Source of the DNA: Halobacteriaceae archaeon Tc-Br11_E2g27
GTDB lineage: Archaea > Halobacteriota > Halobacteria > Halobacteriales > Haloarculaceae
Length of the DNA stretch: 7,373 bases
Assembly: GCA_001564135.1 (NCBI GenBank)
Contig: LKNH01000127.1
Location: 1 to 7,373, forward strand
Direction of reading: 5' to 3'
The position numbers and the translations under genes are program-made. Under the pieces are notes generated by a model. That model saw only the letters and a list, made by a program, of their open reading frames with translations, had not been told where the DNA came from and ran no database searches. Positions 1-4,713 of the stretch are shown here, in pieces (the first letter of the stretch is position 1; each line of letters starts with the position of its first letter).

Positions 1-1136
1 AAGATGGGCAGTCAACCGAGTACGACGGGCCGGGACTGGCAGCGGAGGACCCGATGTCGATTAACTTTACCAGCGGAACGACTGGCAAGCCAAAGCCAGT
101 CCTGCACAAACACCGCTGGATGCACTGTTTCAACCGAGTCAACGCACCGTACTGGTGGGGTGTCGACGAGGAGACCGACCTCGACGAGGAACTGCTCTGG
201 GCAACCACCGGAACGGGCTGGGCGAAATGGTTCTGGAGCCCCGTTGGAGTCGGCATCACAACCGGTGCCACCCAGCTCCTCTACGACGGGGACTTCGACC
301 CCGATACCTTCCTCCAGATTATGGAAGATGAAGGCGTCACCAAACTCTGTGCGGTCCCGACACAGTACCGCATGTTCGCCAACGAAGCCGACCTCTCACA
401 GTACGACCTCAAGGTCAACGACCTGCTGTCTGCCGGTGAGCCGCTCAACGTTGAGCCAATCGAGCAGATGCGCAAACACTTCGGTGTCGTCCCACGCGAC
501 GGCTACGGACAGACCGAAACTGTTGCGCTCGTGACGAACTACCCCGGTATCGATGTGAAACAGGGGAGTATGGGTAAACCAACGCCAGGAACGGGAACAA
601 CCATCGTCGATATCGACAACGACGAGGAAATTACCGAGCCAGGCGAAATCGGCGAGATTGCCGTCCCAACGGATTCGCCAGCAATCTACGACGGCTACTA
701 CGAGAAGCCAAATCTCGATGAGAAGTACCTCTCCGGTGCCTACCACCGAACCGGTGACCTCGCTTCCTTCGACGAAGATGGCTATTACTTCTTCGAAGGT
801 CGTGCCGACGACGTCATCATCTCGTCAGGCTATCGTATCGGCCCATTCGAGGTTGAGGATGCGCTCGTCAGCCACGATGCAGTCGCCGAGGCTGCTGCAG
901 TCGAGAGCCCACACCAAGAGCGTGGGGCTGTTGTCAAAGCCTATACCGTCCTTAACGAAGGTTACGACGGCAGCGATGAACTGACCGAAGAGCTACAGGA
1001 CTTCGTGAAAGAAGAGACAGCGCCGTACAAATATCCACGCCGTATCGAGTACGTTGATGACCTGCCAAAGACCTCCAGCGGAAAAATCCGCCGGATTGAG
1101 CTTCGTGAGCAGGAAAAACAGAAGTTCGGCGAGTAA
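1..1136 (+). CDS. AMP-forming acyl-CoA synthetase (medium-chain/ACSM-like), 5'-truncated
   Basis: ANL-superfamily ligase that activates a carboxylic acid with ATP to an acyl-adenylate and then to acyl-CoA; cytoplasmic. The frame is open to the window edge, so about 377 C-terminal residues are visible of a usual ~550. Numbering from the Met at base 54: the phosphate-binding loop FTSGTTGKPK is at 5-14, the YGQTE motif at 151-155, TGD at 233-235, the hinge GRADD at 249-253 followed by SGYRIGP at 258-264, and the C-terminal PKTSSGK at 338-344, whose K344 should be the adenylation lysine. The Met at 54 cannot be the real start, because it lies just before the P-loop and conserved-looking sequence continues upstream. 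The closest resemblance I recognise is to medium-chain (ACSM) synthetases, but the acyl-binding residues cannot be read from sequence alone, so a short, branched or aromatic acid is possible. The next gene follows after 63 bases on the same strand. Family assignment is firm; substrate is not. Confidence 0.93.
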   Translation, partial: DGQSTEYDGPGLAAEDPMSINFTSGTTGKPKPVLHKHRWMHCFNRVNAPYWWGVDEETDLDEELLWATTGTGWAKWFWSPVGVGITTGATQLLYDGDFDPDTFLQIMEDEGVTKLCAVPTQYRMFANEADLSQYDLKVNDLLSAGEPLNVEPIEQMRKHFGVVPRDGYGQTETVALVTNYPGIDVKQGSMGKPTPGTGTTIVDIDNDEEITEPGEIGEIAVPTDSPAIYDGYYEKPNLDEKYLSGAYHRTGDLASFDEDGYYFFEGRADDVIISSGYRIGPFEVEDALVSHDAVAEAAAVESPHQERGAVVKAYTVLNEGYDGSDELTEELQDFVKEETAPYKYPRRIEYVDDLPKTSSGKIRRIELREQEKQKFGE

Positions 1137-1170
1137 GCAGACAGCAACGAACCACTCATCGCCGCTACAT

Positions 1171-1178
1171 CTTTTATC
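1171..1178 (+). promoter_or_regulatory. TATA box for leaderless transcript of the first crotonase
   Basis: The sequence cttttatc is centred about 25 bases before the ATG at 1200, inside the 63-base gap after the acyl-CoA synthetase. With archaeal TATA-to-start spacing, transcription would begin at or within a base or two of the ATG. There is no purine-rich ribosome-binding site between box and ATG. This supports the ATG at 1200 as the start and suggests the gene can be transcribed independently of the synthetase. Read-through from the synthetase is not excluded, as no U-rich terminator follows its stop. Confidence 0.55.
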
Positions 1179-1199
1179 CGGGGAGTTCACACCACAGGT

Positions 1200-1973
1200 A
1201 TGACGGAACTGGTCAGCTACTCGGTCGAACAGGATGTCAGTACAATTCGGCTAGAACGCCCCGACAAGCTCAACGCGATGACGCTCTCGATGTGGGATGC
1301 CGTAACGACAGGAATCGAGCAGGCACAGACCGATAACTCACGGGCAATTATCCTCACCGGAACTGGTGATGCGTTCTGTGCCGGTGACGATATCGGTGCG
1401 CTTGCGGATATCGAGAACGAACAGGATGTGCGCGAACTCACTGACGCACTGCTTAGCTGCTGGGAGGCAATCGAATCCTCACCTGTTCCGGTTATCGGTC
1501 GGGCAAACGGTTCCGCCTACGGTGGTGGATTCGAGTTGTTGCTTGCCGCCGATGTCTCCGTTGTTCCGGAAGATGCAACCTTTCAGCTCCCTGAGACGCG
1601 AATCGGTGCGTACCCGTTCTACGCAGCAAAGCGACTCGCACGGCTTGTTGGTCGCCAACGGGCGATGGACCTGGCTGTCTTCGGCCGTGAACTCAGCGGT
1701 GCTGAAGCCGAAGAGTGGGGGCTGTTCGCGCGTGCGGTGCCTGAGTCCGAACTCGATGCGGAGGTTGCCACACTCGTCGATGCGCTCCGAATGAGTTCAC
1801 CGAGCGCAATTGCCACGACAAAAGAGTGGTTGAACGCAACGTTGCAGATGCCTGGCGAGGATATCGGGATGCGAACAGGGCTTGGCTATCTCTTTTCCGG
1901 TCCTGACGCACACGAAGGTGCCGAGGCCTTCCTCGAAAAGCGTGAGCCTGAGTTCACCAACGATATCGAATAA
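1200..1973 (+). CDS. Enoyl-CoA hydratase/isomerase family protein (crotonase fold)
   Basis: A 257-residue crotonase-fold protein, the usual family length; such enzymes act on acyl-CoA thioesters, most often adding water to 2-enoyl-CoA. Visible landmarks are the N-terminal strand with RPDKLNAM (20-27), the first oxyanion-hole segment FCAGDDI (59-65), the second one in SAYGGGFELLLAADV (105-119), and the PETRIGAYPFYAAKRLARLVG segment from 131. Both glutamates that serve as acid/base in classical hydratases appear conserved, as E112 and E132. The loop after E132 reads IGAYPFYAAKRL instead of the classical IPGxGxTQRL, so the substrate or reaction may differ from a standard short-chain hydratase (for example an isomerase or a branched or cyclic acyl-CoA). 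The C-terminus ends with FLEKREPEF, a usual family ending. The start is supported by the TATA box 25 bases upstream. It converges on a paralogous gene with ten bases between stops. Confidence 0.92.
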   Translation: MTELVSYSVEQDVSTIRLERPDKLNAMTLSMWDAVTTGIEQAQTDNSRAIILTGTGDAFCAGDDIGALADIENEQDVRELTDALLSCWEAIESSPVPVIGRANGSAYGGGFELLLAADVSVVPEDATFQLPETRIGAYPFYAAKRLARLVGRQRAMDLAVFGRELSGAEAEEWGLFARAVPESELDAEVATLVDALRMSSPSAIATTKEWLNATLQMPGEDIGMRTGLGYLFSGPDAHEGAEAFLEKREPEFTNDIE

Positions 1974-1991
1974 AACAGCAGAGTTATTCGA
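1966..1991. repeat. Inverted repeat spanning both convergent stop codons
   Basis: A perfect 8-base inverted repeat, tcgaataa and ttattcga, is separated by a 10-base loop. Each arm holds the last codon (GAA, Glu) and the TAA stop of one of the two converging crotonase genes. On the minus strand the stop of the second crotonase is followed by a short run of four T (1972-1975), which could weakly aid termination; the plus strand has no matching run. The symmetry arises partly because both proteins end in Glu with the same codon and stop. A bidirectional terminator role is a guess. Confidence 0.4.
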
Positions 1992-2751
1992 ATTCCGGCT
2001 CCCGACCGTCAACGAATGCCCCCATTCCCTCTTGCTGGTCGGGAGTGCCAAAGAGGCTGGCAAAGGCCTGCTTTTCGTAGTCGAGACCAGCAGTCTGAGT
2101 GCCATCCTGATTCATAGACCGCTTTGCCGCCCGAAGCGCCATTGCAGGCTGTGCGGCAAGTTCCTGTGCGAGTTCTTCAACGTGTTCATCTAGTTCTTCA
2201 TCCGAGACAACCTCGCCAACGAGCCCCGCTTTTTCGGCAGCCTCCGCATCGAGACGCGTTCCGAGGAAGATGAGACGACGAGCCAGTTCGTCGCCCACAA
2301 GCTGTGGCAGCCGCTGGGTTGCTCCCCAGCCAGGGATGATACCGAGGTCAATTTCCGTGTTGCCGATGAGTGCTGATTCGCTTGCAACCCGCAGGTCACA
2401 GGCAATCGCCATCTCACAGCCGCCACCGAAGGCATAGCCGTTAACTGCTGCAATACTGACCCCGTCAAACGATTCGAGGGCATCGGCAACCTCGTGGCCG
2501 AGAGCACCCCACGCCATCGCTTCGTCCTGGTCAAGGTCTTTCATATATTTGATATCCGCGCCGGCGATGAACGCATCATCACCAGCGCCAGTAAGGACAA
2601 GCACACGTGCGCCCTCGTCTTCAGCCTCAGCAATGGCTTCCAACATTGCTTCGAGCGTTTCTACGTTGAGCGCATTGAGTGCGTCCGGTCGGTCAACAGT
2701 CAGTGTTGCAACAGTGCCTTCCCAGTCGAGTGAGACGGTATTCCACGCCAT
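1984..2751 (-). CDS. Enoyl-CoA hydratase (canonical crotonase)
   Basis: A 255-residue enoyl-CoA hydratase that should add water across the 2,3 double bond of enoyl-CoA in beta-oxidation or branched-chain acyl-CoA breakdown. It carries the full classical set: RPDALNAL (21-28), oxyanion-hole segment FIAGADIKYM (61-70), NGYAFGGGCEMAIACDL (104-120) with catalytic E113, and NTEIDLGIIPGWGATQRL (131-148) with catalytic E133. It ends in FVDGREPEFE. The reading frame stays open 26 codons further upstream, to a Met at 2829, but I place the start at 2751: the protein aligns with the family from MAWNTVSLDW, the extension is Cys-rich and not acidic, and a TATA box lies inside it about 26 bases before this ATG, giving a leaderless mRNA. 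It is divergent from the acyl-CoA dehydrogenase and convergent with the other crotonase. The intact active site makes it the likelier partner of the dehydrogenase. Confidence 0.94.
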   Translation of the reverse strand: MAWNTVSLDWEGTVATLTVDRPDALNALNVETLEAMLEAIAEAEDEGARVLVLTGAGDDAFIAGADIKYMKDLDQDEAMAWGALGHEVADALESFDGVSIAAVNGYAFGGGCEMAIACDLRVASESALIGNTEIDLGIIPGWGATQRLPQLVGDELARRLIFLGTRLDAEAAEKAGLVGEVVSDEELDEHVEELAQELAAQPAMALRAAKRSMNQDGTQTAGLDYEKQAFASLFGTPDQQEGMGAFVDGREPEFE

Positions 2752-2774
2752 ACAATTCGTTTCGGAGAGACCAC

Positions 2775-2780
2775 AATAAA
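2775..2780 (-). promoter_or_regulatory. TATA box for leaderless transcript of the minus-strand hydratase
   Basis: On the minus strand these bases read tttatt, centred 26-27 bases before the ATG at 2751, the spacing expected if transcription starts at the start codon. No ribosome-binding site lies between. An 8-base palindrome, aacatgtt (2779-2786), overlaps the upstream edge of the box, where a repressor would block TBP/TFB binding or an activator would touch TFB; this is position only, no regulator is known. Confidence 0.6.
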
Positions 2781-2837
2781 CATGTTGAAGACAGCGAAAT
2801 CCTGGAGATGGCGAATCTGCTCGGGTCATTCACGATA

Positions 2838-2844
2838 ATTTATT
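2838..2844 (+). promoter_or_regulatory. TATA box for leaderless transcript of acyl-CoA dehydrogenase
   Basis: The plus-strand sequence atttatt lies in an AT-rich patch (2835-2845) that stands out from its surroundings and is centred 28 bases before the ATG at 2869. Transcription should start at or just before that ATG. It sits about 60 bases from the oppositely oriented TATA box of the hydratase, so both promoters share the intergenic region and could share one regulator. Confidence 0.65.
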
Positions 2845-2868
2845 ACTGTCGGTCACAGAGTTGGCAGT

Positions 2869-4011
2869 ATGGATTTCACACGTTCGACCGAACACCGCCA
2901 GATTCAGGAAATGGTCGCCGAGTTCACCGACGAAGAAATTATCCCACGCGCCAAAGAAATCGACGAAACCGACGAGTATCCCGCCGACCTCGTCGATGAA
3001 ATGGCCCAACTCGGATTGATGGGCATGCCCATTCCCGAAGAGTACGGCGGCGCTGGCCTCGATTACCATACCTATGCCTCCGCGCTCGAAGAGATTTCAC
3101 GCGGCAGCGGTGGCCTTGGCACCATCGTCGCCGCTCATATCTCTCTCGCCTGCAACATGGTCTATGAGTTTGGGAATGAAGAACAAAAACAAGAATACTT
3201 GACACCGATGGCTGAAGGGACTGAAATCGGTGCCTTTGGTCTCTCTGAAGCCGGCGCTGGGTCCGATGTTCCGGCCATGGATACTGTCGCCGAGAAAGAT
3301 GGCGACGAGTACGTTATCGACGGCGGTAAACTCTGGATTTCCAACGGCTCCGTCGCCAGCACCGTCGTCGTCTTCGCCAAAACCGACCCTGAAGCCGGTG
3401 GTCGCGGCCTCTCTTCGTTTATCGTCCGACCCGAGGAAGATGATGGTTTCGTCGTCGAAGGCACCGAAGACAAACTCGGCGACAAAGGCTGTCCCACCGC
3501 CGAACTCCGCTTCGACAGCATGAGAATTCCCGAAGACCGCCGCCTTGGCGAGGAAGGCGACGGGTTAGTGCAGGCACTCAAAACCCTCAATGGCGGCCGC
3601 ATCACCATCGCCGCACGCTCCATCGGTATCGCACAGGCCGCACTCGATGAAGCACTTGCTTACTCCCAAGACCGCGAGCAGTTCGACCAACCCATCTCGA
3701 ACTTCCAGGCCATCCAACACAAACTCGCGGATATGGATACGAAGACGAACGCTGCACGCATGCTCATGCACCGTGCCGCCGATTTGAAAATGCGCAACGA
3801 ATCCTACGTCAAAGAAGCCGCACAGGCCAAACTCTACGCCTCCGAAGTCTCACGCGAAGTCGCCAACGAAGGCATCCAAATCCACGGCGGCTACGGCTAC
3901 GTCAAAGACTTCCCCGCCGAACGATTCCTCCGCGACGCCAAAATTAACGAAATCTACGAAGGCACCTCCGAAATCCTCCGTAACACCATCGCCGACCAAC
4001 TACTCGACTGA
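2869..4011 (+). CDS. Acyl-CoA dehydrogenase
   Basis: A 380-residue FAD enzyme, normal for the family, which oxidises acyl-CoA to 2-enoyl-CoA and passes electrons to electron-transfer flavoprotein. The N-terminal helical domain covers about 1-115. The flavin-contacting signature GLSEAGAGSD is at 124-133, with the beta domain following to about 225, and the C-terminal helical domain contains SIGIAQAALDEALAYSQDREQF (251-272). The second signature runs from QIHGGYGYVKDFPAERF at 337. The catalytic base is E364 in IYEGTSEI, the position used by short- and medium-chain and butyryl-CoA dehydrogenases rather than the alternative site of isovaleryl-CoA dehydrogenase. Exact chain length cannot be read. 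The start agrees with a TATA box 28 bases upstream. Fourteen of its fifteen Lys codons are AAA, a stronger bias than in the synthetase gene (11 of 18). It is divergent from the hydratase that would use its product, and the next gene follows 22 bases after its stop. Confidence 0.96.
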   Translation: MDFTRSTEHRQIQEMVAEFTDEEIIPRAKEIDETDEYPADLVDEMAQLGLMGMPIPEEYGGAGLDYHTYASALEEISRGSGGLGTIVAAHISLACNMVYEFGNEEQKQEYLTPMAEGTEIGAFGLSEAGAGSDVPAMDTVAEKDGDEYVIDGGKLWISNGSVASTVVVFAKTDPEAGGRGLSSFIVRPEEDDGFVVEGTEDKLGDKGCPTAELRFDSMRIPEDRRLGEEGDGLVQALKTLNGGRITIAARSIGIAQAALDEALAYSQDREQFDQPISNFQAIQHKLADMDTKTNAARMLMHRAADLKMRNESYVKEAAQAKLYASEVSREVANEGIQIHGGYGYVKDFPAERFLRDAKINEIYEGTSEILRNTIADQLLD

Positions 4012-4033
4012 AATCGGACGCAGCACTCAAACA

Positions 4034-4696
4034 ATGTCAGCTACACAGCGACGAACCGCCACCCTCACTCTGATATCCGCAGTTGCCCTCACCATCCTCG
4101 TTGGAGCGATGGGTGCCGGAGTTGCCAGCGACACCGTCAGCATCGTCGAGTACGAGCCAGACCATCAGAATGTCACCGCGGGCGAGGAGGTAACAGTCGA
4201 GATAACATTGCTCGCACAACAGGGCGTTCACGGGGGTGGCGTTGACCGCGTCGAGTTAACCTCTGTGTATGATGCCGCCGTATTCAACGTCACCAACGTC
4301 GAACAAGGCGACTGGATGGAACAGGGTGAAGAAACGAGCGTGGAGATGAATGTAACCGAAGGCGACGGTGAAACGACCATTTATCAAGAGCGTGTCCCAT
4401 CCGCAAACGGCACGAGCGGTTCGGGAACATTTGCTGAGCTGACTTTCGAGGTAGACGAGGATGCTGAACCAGGAACGTACGAAATCGGCTACCGTGACGA
4501 TGCGATGGTCCAGATGGTCAGCGACCACTACCAGCCAGTGTTTCCATCCAGTGCAACTATCACCGTCACAGAGCCAATAGCTGAAGAGGAGTTTGATGGT
4601 TTCGGACCGATGTTCTGGGTGGGTATCGGTATCGTCGCGGCGATGGTGTCGCTGGCAACGTACATCCGGTGGCAGCGAGAAACCAGCAACGGATAA
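4034..4696 (+). CDS. Secreted, membrane-anchored protein with probable cohesin-like domain
   Basis: A 220-residue surface protein of unknown role. Residues 1-31 look like a Sec signal peptide: RR at 6-7, a hydrophobic stretch at 11-30, and small residues before a likely cleavage near A31. The twin arginines lack the hydrophobic residues of a good Tat motif. Residues about 34-178 form a beta-rich, acidic ectodomain. Its pattern (opening with an AGEEVTVEITL strand, then YDAAVFNVTNVEQGDW at 79-94, GSGTFAELTFEVDEDAEPGTYEI at 129-151, and a final ATITVTE strand) resembles the cohesin/carbohydrate-binding beta-sandwich found in many archaeal surface proteins. Four N-glycosylation sequons occur, at N46, N85, N106 and N125. 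Residues 192-210 are a transmembrane helix, followed by a basic tail (RWQR), so the domain faces outside. There is no cysteine. It follows the dehydrogenase by 22 bases with no TATA box or ribosome-binding site, so co-transcription is likely, though functions appear unrelated. Export and anchoring are firm; the cohesin call is from pattern only. Confidence 0.8.
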   Translation: MSATQRRTATLTLISAVALTILVGAMGAGVASDTVSIVEYEPDHQNVTAGEEVTVEITLLAQQGVHGGGVDRVELTSVYDAAVFNVTNVEQGDWMEQGEETSVEMNVTEGDGETTIYQERVPSANGTSGSGTFAELTFEVDEDAEPGTYEIGYRDDAMVQMVSDHYQPVFPSSATITVTEPIAEEEFDGFGPMFWVGIGIVAAMVSLATYIRWQRETSNG

Positions 4697-4713
4697 CGGG
4701 CTCTGCTGACTCG

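Noticed and set aside
4..534. 176-codon open frame starting at base 4
   Set aside because: Overlaps the acyl-CoA synthetase in another frame and is Ser/Thr/Arg-rich without motifs; the synthetase frame has clear ANL motifs.
2752..2829. 26-codon N-terminal extension of the minus-strand enoyl-CoA hydratase
   Set aside because: Open but not family-like (Cys-containing, not acidic), and it contains the TATA box for the start at 2751.
2846..2858. Small inverted repeat ctgt-cggtc-acag upstream of the acyl-CoA dehydrogenase
   Set aside because: Only four base pairs per arm; expected by chance.
4697..4713. Terminator between the surface-protein gene and leuS
   Set aside because: The 17-base gap has no U-rich run on either strand and no stem-loop I can see.
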